This document shows positions 31,949 to 44,274 of a stretch of 64,000 nt of DNA, one piece after another. The notes beneath the pieces are model-generated. The model made no database searches. It worked only from the letters and a program-made list of their open reading frames with translations, and was not told the DNA's origin. Position 1 is the stretch's first letter. Each line of letters starts with the position of its first letter. The DNA lies in contig CM077159.1 in the NCBI GenBank assembly GCA_039583875.1, positions 106,107,295 through 106,171,294 on the forward strand. Reading direction: 5' to 3'. This DNA is from Platanthera guangdongensis (lineage: Eukaryota; Streptophyta; Magnoliopsida; Asparagales; Orchidaceae). Made by a program: the position numbers and the translations under genes.

Positions 31949-34036
31949 TGTAAAACCCCCTATCCGTAGTATAGCATATAACAGTAGGTCCGGCCGGGGC
32001 CTGATGCCATATACCACAGATAGACCGAGTGGTTACTCAATGGAAACCATCCAACCAATAACAACGTCCTACACAGAGCATTGTAGCGGAAGCAATTAAA
32101 ATTGTTGTATTAATAAAGAACCCGACACTAGCATGAATGCCCACTAATATGCCAAAAGGAATGAAGTACAAATACACAAGTACTGGTCTTATGGCCTTAC
32201 AATTGTTTTCCTCAAATTACATGTCTTTCAAACCTTGGCACGCAGGCCGGCCATACATGAATAAAAGAAAACACTCAAAATTAGGCCTTCGAGGGCCGGC
32301 TCAACAACTTGGGCTTTAGCCCGCTATTTACCGCTCGGCTCCGCAGCACCTGCAAGCACAATCCACCGCAACGATGGCAAATCAAAGCAACGGTCAGCCA
32401 TGCTGACCAAATTATGACGATCCCGCCCCTAATTCGGGGCGGTGATGCTCCTTTCCTGCACTTTATTAGCATAACCAAGCAGTATATAAATACATTGTAT
32501 CACAGACGTTGGCACGCATGGCCACACGCCCCGTGCTCTCAGGGCACATTCTCGGTGATCACAGTCTAAGTCTGCCGACTCACCACCATCCCCGGGACGA
32601 CAATCTCTTGTGAGCATTTGGTCTTTCTGGCCACTACCTAAGACCCTCCATCTATGCCAATGGTAAGTGCCAAGTCACTTTAGGTCTCTTTAACCGAACG
32701 ACATAGAGCGGGTACGATTCCGCCTGACCCGTTGCTCACACCGCAACGTTAATTTAAAACATATGCGCGGGTCAAACTCTCCCGTGTCCCAAATTGTTTA
32801 CAAACATCACATAACCCAGTTATGTTAAAGTTGGCTCCCAGACCCACATGATGGCAGAACCACGCATCTGCCCAGTTTTCCAGGTGCACCTTGGAGTTAA
32901 TCCCCAAAGCTCCCTGTTGCAATCTACCTCATAGAAAACCCGAAAAACAAACATTCACACGGAGTCTTCTCCGGCCACTTATGCAATGCAACATCACTGA
33001 TCCAGACCAACATGTCCGAATAGGCTTCACACAACATGCCTATGTCCGTTCTCGATTACGGACTCTATACAACGGGGACTTTACTTATCTACCTGAAGGA
33101 ACGCCTCCAACTCATCGCAAACTCGCGGGAGTGGGCTTCCTATGCAAAAGAAGGAGAGCTTCACATACTCAAGTAGAGAATCATTACCCTAGCGTTCTTC
33201 CTTGGCGCCATGGAAATCTACGTGGATGAAAAGCACCGCAAACTCCTTGCCTTCGTAGATCCGAAGTCGGCTTGCGATTTGGAGTCCCGAAGCCCCCTCC
33301 AAGGACCGGATCTAGATTTCTTCTTCCTCCTTTGCTCTCCCTTCTCTCTAGAACTTAGACAGAGAACCAGCGACAGAAGATAAGGGTTTTGAAACCCTAT
33401 ACTCGGGTATAACCCACTCGGATTAACCACCAGCCGTCGGATCCCACAAAAGGGAAATGCATGGCTTCGATCCAGGTCTGACCTGGACAAACGGGGCTAA
33501 ACACCGCACGGTTCACCAACCGGAGCAGGACACGTCCGCGACCAATCAAATTATGTCGGGACATTTAGTCAAGATCCCGCCAAAAACCTCTGTATCGACA
33601 CTCCGCGTCGACAGAGTCAAACATGCCACAATCCGCCCCACACTCGACGATCGTTGAACGCTGCCAAATCATCGATCGCTGATCGCTGGCCTGATTGTCG
33701 GACGCCGCCAGATCGTCGATCGCAGATTGCTGGCCTATTCGTCAAACGCTACCAGATCATCGAACCCAGATCGCTGGCCTGTTTGTCGAACGCTGCCAGA
33801 TCATTGATCCCATAGCGCTGGCCTGTTCGTCAAACGGGCATGACACGCCCGTGACAACCAGCTGTGTTCGTTGTTCGACAATCGTCGACCCAAGATCGTC
33901 GAACGCTGGCCAGATCGTCGAAACGAACACGACACGCCCTGGGACACGCCCGTGTCCCAGGCCGTGTACCCCCTGCTAAAAACCAAATTTGGTACAAAAT
34001 GCCTCCCGTCGCTCTTTTGAGTTTCAGGGCGTTACA
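31949..34036 (-). repeat. 5' LTR of G1
   Basis: 2088 bases, visibly diverged from the 3' copy by scattered substitutions and small gaps, so this insertion is older than element B. Same order: TGTAACGCC start at 34036, dyad array 33640-33935, end TTTTACA at 31949 (changed from GTTACA). Confidence 0.9.
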
Positions 34037-34194
34037 CTCCATGTATAGCCTAGGGTCAAATTGTTAGTTCTAAGGTCTAAGTCAGTTTGACTAGTTTGAC
34101 AAACATTGATCCAGCACTCAGAAGAAATCAGAGATCCAGACATAGAAGATTTACAGTTTTTAAGAGTTAAGAGAATCAGTTCGAAGTTCTTCAA

Positions 34195-34450
34195 ACTCAG
34201 CTCAACGATCGTCGATCGATGATCGACGAACTCAGAGTCTCTACTCTAAGCTGAGCTCAATGAACTTGGAGTTTAGGTCGACGATCTTCCCTCTTATCTC
34301 AAGTTCTCTAGTCGATGAAATTCTATCTCTAGTCGATAAACTTGGAGCTCAGCTTTGACAAACTATTTTTCAGATCAACTTTCTCTGAGCACAGCTCGAC
34401 GAAGATGATTTCTCAACTCGACAAACTTGAAGTTCAGGTCGACGAAATCT
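34195..34450. repeat. TCGACGAACTC dyad array in U3 of S1
   Basis: Units such as GATCGTCGATCGATGATCG, GACGAACTCAGAG and CAGCTCGACGAAG upstream of the TATA box. A closely similar motif recurs inside S1 gag at 37255-37495. Confidence 0.75.
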
Positions 34451-35109
34451 GTCCTAAGTTTGACGATTTCTCTCAGTATCAGTTTGGCATTTTCTCTCAT
34501 TTTGATTTCAGTTTGGATTATTCTAAGGCTGTAATTCTCTGATAATTAATGCTCATATTCTCAAGAATATAGCCGTTGTTTGGCAACATTAATTATGGAT
34601 TTCACAGATCAAATTACTTGACTTATTTACTGAGATAGTTGAGGAAATACATTTAAGACAAATTCCAGCCGTTCAACTCCCAGGATTTCAGCATTAAATT
34701 CAGGAATTCTTTTTCAAATTTCAAATGCCAGAAACCCCTTCAGAATATAAATAACAAATTCTTCTCTTCAGAAAAAAAGAATTATAAGAGATTTTTTACA
34801 CAACAACTGAGATTGCTATCTACAGGTAATTGAAGAAGAACATCAACACACAGATCTTTAGTCTTCTTCAGTTTCTGCTTCAGGCTTCAAAAGGACATCG
34901 CATCAACACCAGTTCAAGAAGTTTCTGAAGATCTCCATCAAGGCCTACACCCTGTGCAAAGCTCTCATCTTCCTGAACCATTTTATTTCATCTCAGGGGG
35001 AGCTTTGACAACATCATCCACTAAAGTCTTCTCAGTTGTTTGAGAAAGAGAAGACAACATCACTTTTCATTTACAACTGTGTACAGGGTTATAACTCCCT
35101 TCAAAAGTT

Positions 35110-35270
35110 AACCTCTTTGGTTGTTATGTCTCCTGATCAAAAGACTTAGTTTGGTTTCGGGCACCTGATCAAAAGCTCAAAAAGGTTATAGATCTTGTGG
35201 TGACAGGGCACCTGAGCAAAATCCTGTGGTGGCAGGGCACCTGATCAAAAACCTGTTAGTGGATTCCTAC
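35110..35270 (+). other. Stem-loop array with constant CCTGATCAAA loops, LTR S1
   Basis: AACC/GGTT (35110-35122), GTCT/AGAC around CCTGATCAAA (35128-35145), ACAGG/CCTGT around a loop with CACCTGAGCAAAA (35203-35227), CAGG/CCTG around CACCTGATCAAAA (35233-35255) and GTGG/CTAC (35259-35270). The loop sequence is constant while the stems change. The minus-strand S2 LTR has the same loops with other stems. Confidence 0.65.
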
Positions 35271-35505
35271 CAGGGTTGTAGAAGAGTGGATGTACCTAAG
35301 TTTAGGGGAACAACTATAAATTTCTTATGTCGTCTGGATTGCTCTATTATTTATTTCTGCGTGTTGTGATTGTTTTTGTTTTCATCTCTCTTTATACATA
35401 TACTTATCACTTATTTTAGTCCACTGTAAAAATTAATTAAACTTTTAAAATACTATATTCACCCCCCCTTATAGAGTTAAAGCAGATTTATCCCTCACTT
35501 TCAAT

Positions 35506-35517
35506 TGGTACCAGAGG
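35506..35517 (+). promoter_or_regulatory. Primer binding site of S1
   Basis: TGGTACCAGAGG-like site two bases after the LTR end; one base differs from the usual TGGTATCAGAG, probably decay. Confidence 0.75.
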
Positions 35518-35600
35518 GTAAGGTTGTTTGGTTTACAGGCTAACACCTAAACCAAAAAATCTTTGATAGATCATATTATCTCTAGTATCTCTCTCATATC

Positions 35601-37705
35601 ATGGCACAGAATAAAGAATATTCAAGCACCAGACCTCTAGTCTACAATCTGAATAAGTTTGCAATCTGTAAGGCGAGGATTAGATTGTATATGAATTAAA
35701 TTGATGAAGATATCTATAATTTTATCTTGACAGGTCCCCCTACTCCTTCTATAACAACTTCAACAAGTACCTCAGCAGTTCCACCACCTGAGTGGACAGA
35801 AGCTCAGAAGAAGTTGAAGATGGTTGATGCTAAAGCCATGAACATCCTAGCTTAGACTATGTCTGATGAAATCTTTCAAAAGGTAGCTGAATGCACATCA
35901 ACTAAGTACATTTGGGATTCTCTCAATCAAATGGTTGCAGGCTCTACTGATGAAAGAAAGGATAGAAGATCTCATCTCATTTCCCAATATGAGAATTTCA
36001 AGAAAGATGAATCTGAGTCAGTAGCTGACATATACAACAGACTCAGCTTAATTGTCAATGAGTTGAAGAACCTAGACAAAAATATCTCATTGACTGAGAT
36101 AAATGACAAGATTCTTATGCGCTTCCCTAGCACATGGGACTCCAGGATCTAGCAAATAAAGGAGTCCAAAAGCCTGAATGAAATATCTACTGAGGCACTT
36201 CTAGGCAAGCTCAAATCTTATTAGAAACTTATAAAGACAAGAGAAGCAGCTGAGCAGAAGACCTCCTCATCAGGAAGTAAGGAGCAAAACATTGCTTTTA
36301 AGGCATCTAAAGAACTAGAAGCTCCTCCAGCAAATAATGAACTCCTATGCTTGTTGGCCGAAAAATTCTACAAGATGGCCAGAAAAGATTTTAGAAGTAA
36401 GTCATCCAAACAAGATGACAGACCAAGATATGAAAAAACTCCTACCATGGAGATTGTCTGCTTTGGTTGTAGAAAATCTGGACACATTCTTCCTGAGTGT
36501 CCAAAGAATCAGAAGAAGGAGAAAAGAAGAGACAAGGACTCCAGGAAACAGTTCAGCAAGCCCTCCTCAAGCAAGCACAAGAGAAAGGAGAAAGGTTTTG
36601 TTGCAGAAACCTTGAGTGAAATAGAAGAAGAATCTTCATCTTCCAGCTCCAGTGAAGATGAGGAAGAAGCTAAAGCAAAAGAAGTTTGCTTGATGACCAT
36701 GAATGCATCAGACAGCCTTTTAGAAGCTGAAGATTCAGAAAATGAAGACTCTGAATCTGAAGAGGATCAGGTAATATCCTCATTTGATTTTATTTCAGAT
36801 CATTTCAAAACTGAATTTAAATTATTATGTAATGATATAATTAAATCTGAGAAGGAAATTAAATTCTCAGAGATAAGCTAATTGAACAGGAAAATCTGTT
36901 ATCTGGAAATATTGAACTAAAAGATAAACTAGTCATAGTTTCTGAACATATTAATTCTCTAAAAATTAAACTGAATGGGGCTAAGCAATTTGAAGAATCC
37001 CTAAATGGAAGAAGCATCAAATTGATGGACATCACAAGCACTATAAATGCCAGGCTTAATGGCAAGCTGAGATTGGGTGCTTCATCAAGCCAACCTCGTT
37101 TAATTCAAAAAAACATTCTCTCAACACCCATTAAATTCATATCTGAAAAGGGTAAAGAAAAGACAGATGAGAATAACAAACCAACAGAATTAAATCAAAA
37201 ACCCAAGAAAAAGAGAAAGAACAAGAATAGCCTTAAGCATAACAATGTTCAACAGATTTTGTCGAACTCAGCTCGACGAAATGTGTACAGTTCGTCGAAC
37301 TCAGGTCAGCGAACTCTGAACGCAAATTTTTAATATAATTATTCTTCGAACAACGATTTACGAAACCAATATGGTTCGTCGAGCCGAGATCGACGATATT
37401 GGGGCACAAAGAATGAATATTTCCATTCTCTAAGCGGAGTTCGACGAACTCATCCCTATTCGTCAAACTCAGTTTGACGAACTTGTTAGAATTCATCGAC
37501 CCCAGTTCAGATTAACAGAAACTTTAATTACCCCAGAACATTTAATCAATCAAAAGAATTTGTTAACCCATTTACCGAATGGATAATTCCTCCTAGGAAA
37601 TTTCACCCCATAGGATATACAAACCAACCTGAATGTTCCTATATTTCTAGTTTTAAATTTGTAAAGAATCAAGGACCCACGATTACCTGGGTCAAGAACA
37701 CCTAA
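35601..37705 (+). pseudogene. S1 gag
   Basis: ATG at 35601 (MAQNKEYSSTRPLVYNLNKF), copia gag core with WDSLNQMV and YNRLSLIVNEL (35859-36152), zinc knuckle CFGCRKSGHILPEC (36459-36500), a lysine-rich and an acidic serine-rich stretch, a second coiled coil, then a serine-asparagine-arginine repeat region (37255-37495), and the gag terminus GPTITWVKNT with stop at 37703-37705. At least five stops or shifts interrupt it. Length about 700 codons, long as in SIRE-like gags. Confidence 0.85.
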
Positions 37706-37719
37706 TTTTTATTTTTCAG

Positions 37720-40700
37720 GTGAAAGGCTATCCTACCACAGAGGAACAGTGGTACCTGTATAGTGGATGCTCAAAGTATATGATAGACAGCAAGGAAAAT
37801 TTAACAAACTACAAGTCCAAGCTTGGTCCAAAGGTGATATTTGGTGACTCCAACTGTGGCCAGACTGAAGGGTATGGGAATGTCAAGATTGGAGTTGTCA
37901 CCTTCAGGAAAGTTGCCTATGTGAGTTGTCTAAAACATAACCTGATATCCATAAGACAATTATGTGATGAAGGTTATCAGTTATCCTTTAACCATTCTTC
38001 TTGCATTATATCTTCTGTAGATAATAAAACTGTCCTAACTGGTCTTAGGCAAGGAAACATCTATATAGTAAACTTCAAATCTGCTAGGTTAGAAATTTGC
38101 TTATTTAATCAAATCAGTAATAATAATGAATTATGACATAAAAGATTAGGACATGTTAATCTTAAAAATATTGCTAAACTCTCTAGGGGTAACCTTGTTA
38201 GAGGATTGCCTTATAGCCCCTATAAGAAGGAAAGCCTTTGCAGGGCTTGTTAATTAGGCAAGCAAACAAAAAATAACTTTAAATCTATTAATAAGATTGA
38301 TTCACCCAGGATTCTGTACCTGCTATATATGGATCTATTTGGACCCATTGTTGTACAGAGTTTGGGAGGGAAATCTTATACCTAAGTTATTGTAGATGAC
38401 TTCTCTAGGTTCACTTAGGTGTTCTTCTTGAGAAACAAGTCAAATAACTTTAAAGTTCTTACAGACTTTCTTAAGAGCATAAAGATTGGCTACTCTAATC
38501 TAGTTGCATTGATCAGAAGTGATCATGGTACTCAGTTTGAATCTCTTCATATGCAAGAATTCTGTGAGATGGAAGGTATTAGACATTGCTTCTCTGCTCC
38601 TAAAACTCCTCAACAAAATGAGATAACAGAAAGGAAAAATAGAACCATCATTGAAGCTGCAGGTACATTGCTTACAGATGCTTACTTGCCCCTATCTTTT
38701 TGGGCAGAGGCTGTAAGCACGGCAAACTATATCCTGAATAGGAGTTTAATACATAAACTTAAAGGCAAGACTCCCTATGAGTTACTCAAAGGGAAGCAAC
38801 CTAAAATAGATTACTTTAGAATTTTTGGCTGTAGATGTTATATTCATAATAATAACAAGAAACATCTTAGAAAGTTTGAAGCCAAAGCTGAAGTGAGAAT
38901 TTTTTTTTGGATATTCCCAAGTTAGCAAGGTCTATAGAGTTTTTAATAAATCAACTTTAAAAATGGAAGAATTTGTACATGTAACATTTGATGAAGCTAA
39001 CATGTATTACAAGGAGAAGGATTCTTCTACCAAAGATTTATTGTTGGTACCCCAACTATGTGGGAAAATGGATGATTTAAACCTCATCAATGAGGCTATA
39101 TCACATCGTTCCTATCAAGTTGATGAAGACAGTGAAGAAGATATTATTGAAATAATTGTTGAACCTCCAACAACAAACATAATTCCACAAGAGGAATTAA
39201 TTCCCAATGCTGTTGCTGAACCAACTCCTCCTACTGATCTTATCACACTTAGAGATCACCCTATATCTCAAGTGATTGGAGACATATCAGTTGGTGGTAA
39301 ACAAGGCATCAACTCAACCAAAATATGATGCATGCATGCTTCATATCTTAACTTGAGCCCCAATCCATAAAAGATGCAGATCAAGATCCACACTGGATTA
39401 ATGCAATGCAAGAGAAGCTCAATCAGTTTGAGATATATAGAGTTTGGGATTTAGTTTTAAGACCCAAAGACTACCTAGTCATTGGAAATAAATGAGCTTT
39501 TAGAAATAAATTGGATGCATAAGAAGCTATCATTAGAAATAAAGCAAGGCTGGTAGCACAAGGATATAAACAGGAAGATGGAATTGACTTTGATCAGAAC
39601 TTTGCACATGTTGCAAGACTAGAAGCTATCAGGATATTTCTTGTTTATGTAACCTACAATAAGTTCAAGGTCTACCAAATGGATGTCAAGAGTGCCTTCT
39701 TAAATGGCGAACTCAAAGAGGAAGTATATGTGGAGCAACCACCAGGTTTTATCTCTCTAACTCATCCATCTCTTGTTTTCAAATTGCATAAAGCTCTCTA
39801 TGATTTAAAGAAAGCTCCAAGAGCTTGGTATGAGACCATATCTAGCTTTCTTTTAGAGCATAAATTCACTAGGGGCATTGTAGATAGAACCTTGTTCATT
39901 AGGCATCATAAAGAAAAAATATTGTTAGTATAAATATATATATATGACATCATTTTTGGCTTTACTGATTCCAAACTATGCAAAAGGTTTTCTGACCTGA
40001 TGCATTCCAAGTTTGAAATGAGTAACATGGGTGAGCTTTCTTACTTCCTTGGTCTCCAAGTGAAGCAATCCTCTGATGGCATTTTCATATCCCAATCAAA
40101 ATATGCTAAGGAGCTAGTTAAAAGATTTGGGATGTCTGATGCCTCTACAATGAAAACACCCATGGCTTCCAATGATGTGATTGATTCGAATGAACAGGGC
40201 AAGCCAGTTATTTAGAAAGCATATAGGGCTATTGTTGCGTCCTTGTTGTATCTCACAGCTAGTATACCAGATATTATGTTTAATACATGCTTTTTTGCTA
40301 GGTTCCAGGTGAACCCTAAAGAATCTCACCTTATTTTCATTAAAAGAATTTTGAGATATATAAAGGGTTATCCTAATCTAGGACTTTGGTATCCAACAGA
40401 GTCAGAATTTGACTTAACTGGATTTTTAGATTCTGACTATGTTGGATGCAGAGTGGATAGAAAAAGCACTTCAGGATCATGCCAGTTCCTTAGTGATATG
40501 CTTGTGTCCTGGTTTTGTAAGAAGCAGACATCTGTGTCAACTTCAACTGTGGAAGCTGAATACATTGCAGCTGGCAGCTATTGTTCACAAATATCGTGGA
40601 TTCAAAACCAACTTCTGGATTATGATCTCAACTTAAATAATTCAACTATATTTTGTGACAATACCAGTGCAATTTCTATTACACAAAATTTAGTACTGCA

Positions 40701-40850
40701 TAGTAGAACTAAGCATATAGAGATTATACATCATTTTATTAGAGATTGTGTGGACAAAAAAATTAATCTTGTCTTTATTTCTACTGACTTGCAAAGAGCA
40801 GACATCTTCACTAAACCTTTTGATGAGAAGAAACATTTGTGGATTATTCT
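37720..40850 (+). pseudogene. S1 pol: protease, integrase, RT, RNase H
   Basis: Protease remnant WYLYSGCSKYMI (usual DSGCSRHM; the catalytic D is changed to Y), GAG-pre-integrase (HKRLGHVNLKNIAKLS), integrase (MDLFGPI, RSDHGTQFES, PQQNEITERKNRT), then reverse transcriptase ([33 protein letters not shown], the YVDD region decayed to IYDIIF) and RNase H (SDYVGCRVDRKSTSG, STVEAEYIAAG, DNTSAISI). Copia order IN before RT is clear. Many stops; the frame ends where the truncated 3' LTR begins. Confidence 0.9.
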
Positions 40851-41947
40851 AATCTGTCCTAAGTTCGATGATTTCTCTCAGTATCAGTTTGCGTTTTCTC
40901 TCATTTTTATTTCAGTTTGGATTATTCTAAGGATGTAATTCTCTGATAATTAATGCTTATATTCTCAAGAATATAATCGTTGTTTGGCAGCATTAATTAT
41001 AGATTTTACATAGCAAATTACTTGATTTATTTACTGAGACAGTTGAGGAAATACATTTAAGATAAATTCCAGTCGTTCAACTTCCAGGATTTCAGCATTA
41101 AATTCAAGAATTCTTTTTCAAATTTCAAATGCCAGAAATACTTCAGAATATAAATAACAAATTCTTCTCTTCAGAAAAAAAGGAATTACAAAAGATTTTT
41201 TACACAACAACTGATACAAGTTTTACAGAGAAAAAAATTGCTATCTATAGGAAATTGAAGAAGAACATCAACACACAGATCTTCAGTCTTCTTCATTTTC
41301 TGCTTCAGGTTTCAAAATGACATCTCATCATCACTAATCTAAGAAGTTTCTAAAGATCTCCATCAAGGCCTACACCTTATGCAAAACTCTCATCTTCTTG
41401 AACCCTTTTATTTCATCTCAGGGGGAGCTTTGACAACATCATCCACTAAAGTCTTCTCAGTTGTTTGAGAAAGAGAAGACAACATCACTTTTCATTTCCA
41501 ACTGTGTATAGGATTATAACTCCCTTCAAAAGTTAACCCCTTTAGTTGTTAAGTCTCCTGATTAAAAGTCTTAGATTGGTTTTTGGGCACCTGATCAAAA
41601 GCTCAAAAGAGTTATGAGATCTCCCTTAAAAATATTAATCTTGTGGTGACAGGGCACCTGAGCAAAAACCTGTGTTGACAAGGCACCTGATCAAAAACCT
41701 ATTAGTGGATTCCTACCAGGATGGTAGAAGAGTGGATGTACCCATGTTTAGGGGAACCACTATAAATTTCTTGTGTCGTCTGGATTGCTCTATTGTTTAT
41801 TTCTGTGTGCTGTGATTGTTTGTGCTTTCATCTCTCTTTATACATATACTTATCACTTCTTTTAATCTGCTGTAAAAATTAATTAAAGTTTTAAAATACT
41901 CTATTCACCCCCCTCTAGAGTTAAAGCAGATCTATCCCTCACTTTTA
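40851..41947 (+). repeat. 3' LTR of S1, 5'-truncated
   Basis: Homologous to 34446-35503. Missing are the first 374 bases of U3, including the dyad array, and the polypurine tract. TATA box at 41149-41156, U5 box 41727-41768, terminal CACTTTTA changed from CACTTTCA. One deletion explains the loss. Confidence 0.85.
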
Positions 41948-42196
41948 ATATATATACATATATATATATATATTATAATTTATTTTATTTCTCACCTTAT
42001 TTTTTACATGATTTTATAATTTTCTTATTCAAGATCTGGTATTTCTATTATTATTTACCGGAAATTCATAATTGAAAAAAATATATATTAATATAGGAAT
42101 ATATGAAAATATTTCAAAAATCTAAAGAAATTGTAAATCCACATCACATAATCTCTTACGAGAGGGCCGTGTTAGGCTATCGTCCCACAAATCGCC
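41948..42196 (+). other. AT-rich stretch, probable LTR remnant of R1
   Basis: Mostly A/T with a TA-rich start. Ends in CGTCCCACA shortly before a primer-site-like TGGTATCAG, which suggests the end of the R1 LTR. No gene. Confidence 0.4.
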
Positions 42197-44270
42197 TGGT
42201 ATCAGTGAGAACCCATCATTTGGTATTCATGAGAAGTCCAATAATAACAAGATAAATAAAATCAAATAATCAAAATGATTTTCTCTATTTTCATTTTCAT
42301 ATGTACTGTAATTTATTGCATGTATTTTAAATTTCAGAAATCTATAATGACATCAAGATCTAAGTATTCTGTCGTGATAAAAACTCGAGAAATTCAATGG
42401 AAATGGTTTTTAATATTGGCAAGCACAAGTAGAATATTGGTTTAATACTTCAAGTTTTGCCTGTTATTTTGATATCCCCCGCTGCTGAAACTGAAAACCC
42501 CAACATTGCAACTACGATCGCCTCCTCCCTTCCATTATCATCATCTTCTAGTGCAAATACCATTAGAACATATGTTAGACATGTTTCTTGTAGAAATTTG
42601 GCAGATATAGAATTTCATTGTCGTAGCTGAATTCTTATTGTCATGTCTGACAACCCTTATGATGTCTTGCTTCAATATCGTATGGATAAGTATTAGTGGT
42701 ATGTTCTTAAAGCACGTTATAAGCTTGACAATGAGGGTATATAATGCTACAACATTTCCAACCTCTACAAATTCAATCTTGATGTCTTCATGCCCATCAG
42801 TCCTCACCTCCATCAACTAGATAAGATGTTGTCCAAGATCTGAGCTGATAGATCAATTCTATCTAAACATTATCTAGTAGCATGTCTAATCAATTCTCTT
42901 CCCGATTCTTAGTTTGGCTTTAGCAATAGACTAAGACTTGAATAATCCAACCTCACTTATGTTCAAATCCAAAATATTATCCACATAGAGGAGAAATATA
43001 AGAATAAAAATGCAAAACTCCCTGAAGATCATGCTCCTAAAGTAAATTTCACTAAATTCCATGGCAACCATGCATCACACCATCACCTCAAAGCCAACGG
43101 AATGAACCAGAAGATGCCTTTCTGTACAGGTTCCCGCCATCAAAACCCTATCATCCCAAACCTAGTTCTTCAAACCAAAACTTAGGTTTAGTGAAATGGT
43201 GCTTCATCTACGACTGCACAAATCATCTGTCTACAAATTGATTCAATAAGAAGATAGAACCCGTGATTGGCAAATCTCATGGATCCCAGCTTCAAGCCAG
43301 CATGATCCAAGTATCGAATCAACCTATCTTCAGGTTAGATTATACACTTAGTCTTCTTCTCGCTTGTTCATCAGATTGGTAGCTTGATTCCGAAGCAAAT
43401 GTTCATATGTTTTTTTTATTGCTCTTGCTTTGCCACCTTTCATGAAATCAGTGGAGGAAGCATGATCTTAGGAGATGCTTCTTTGGCACAAATGTTTAGG
43501 TGCTGGCGAGTGGATCTTAGGTTGATATCCAGAAGACACTAGCCCTACATGATGTATTTTATGTGTCGAGAGTTAGAAAGATTCTTGTGAGTAGATCGTT
43601 GTTAGTGAAGAAGGGTTATAAAATTGTCCTACAATCAAATAAAGTTGTAATAACATTGAATGATATTTTTATTTGTAAAAGATTTGTTTGTGATGATTTA
43701 TTGAAATTAATTGTTGCTGATTTAGAAGTAAATAAATTTTTTTCTTTATATTTCCAAGTTTTCTCCTGATTTTGACATGCTAGATTAGGAAATATAAATT
43801 CTGATTGTATGAAAAGAATGATGTCCTTAAATTTAATTTCTAAAATAAATTTTACACCAAGTGCTAGATATGAAATTTGTGTGCAATTTCAGTTTTCTAG
43901 AAAACCTTTTAAATCAGTTGAAAGAACTTCAAAATCTTTAGAGTTAATTCACTTGGATATGTGTGACTTGAATCATCAACCTACTGAAGGTGGAAATAAA
44001 TATTTTGTAACTTTCACTGTTGATTTCGCCAAGTTTTATTACATATATTAATTAAAATCTAAATATAAAGTTTTAAAATTTTTATATTTTCAAAATTGAA
44101 GTAGAAAATTAATTAGGATACTCCATTAAAATTCTTAGAATAGATCGAGGTGGAGAATATACTTTTAATGAACTAACTTAGTTTTGTCAAGAACATAAGA
44201 TAATTCATCAAGTAATTGCTCCCTATTCACCTTGAAAAGGTGAACAGTTGTGAATAAATCCTCAAAGAAT
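42197..44270 (+). pseudogene. R1, decayed copia gag-pol fragment
   Basis: A primer-site-like TGGTATCAG at 42197-42205, then a heavily decayed gag (HIEEKYKNKN near 42985), a protease relic with MILGDASLAQMF near 43460 and VRKILVSRSLLVKKGYKIV (43570-43625), GAG-pre-integrase, and the start of integrase (ELIHLDMCDLNHQPTEGG near 43940, FVTFTVDFAKF). Integrase motifs IDRGGEYTFNE and IAPYSP are recognisable before 44240. The S2 LTR cuts it near 44275. Tork- or Ivana-like by eye. Confidence 0.75.
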
Positions 44271-44274
44271 TCTG

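Larger units (their letters stand above)
24938..34036 (-). mobile_element. G1, complete Ty3/gypsy chromovirus
   Basis: LTRs at 24938-27058 and 31949-34036 (starts TGTAAC, ends GTTACA on the minus strand), flanked by ATCCA (24933-24937) and CTCCA (34037-34041), a target duplication with one mismatch. The interior reads, on the minus strand, primer site, gag, a candidate intron, protease, reverse transcriptase, RNase H, integrase and a chromodomain-like end. The order PR-RT-RH-IN is gypsy. Sequence and polypurine tract look like the Tekay/Del clade. Several stops make it inactive. Confidence 0.9.
34072..35503 (+). repeat. 5' LTR of S1
   Basis: Start TGTTAGTTC chosen because it follows the copia rule and gives a normal length (1432 bases); end CACTTTCA just before the primer site. 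Dyad array 34195-34450, TATA box TATAAATA 34746-34753, stem-loops 35110-35270, U5 box 35281-35320, C run near 35462. Confidence 0.75.
34072..41947 (+). mobile_element. S1, decayed SIRE-like Ty1/copia element
   Basis: 5' LTR 34072-35503, primer site, gag, pol, and a 3' LTR that has lost its first 374 bases. The gag length, the coiled coil after the zinc knuckle and the U5 features point to the SIRE/Maximus lineage. No aORF is present between pol and LTR because the deletion removed that interval. Multiple stops. Confidence 0.85.
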
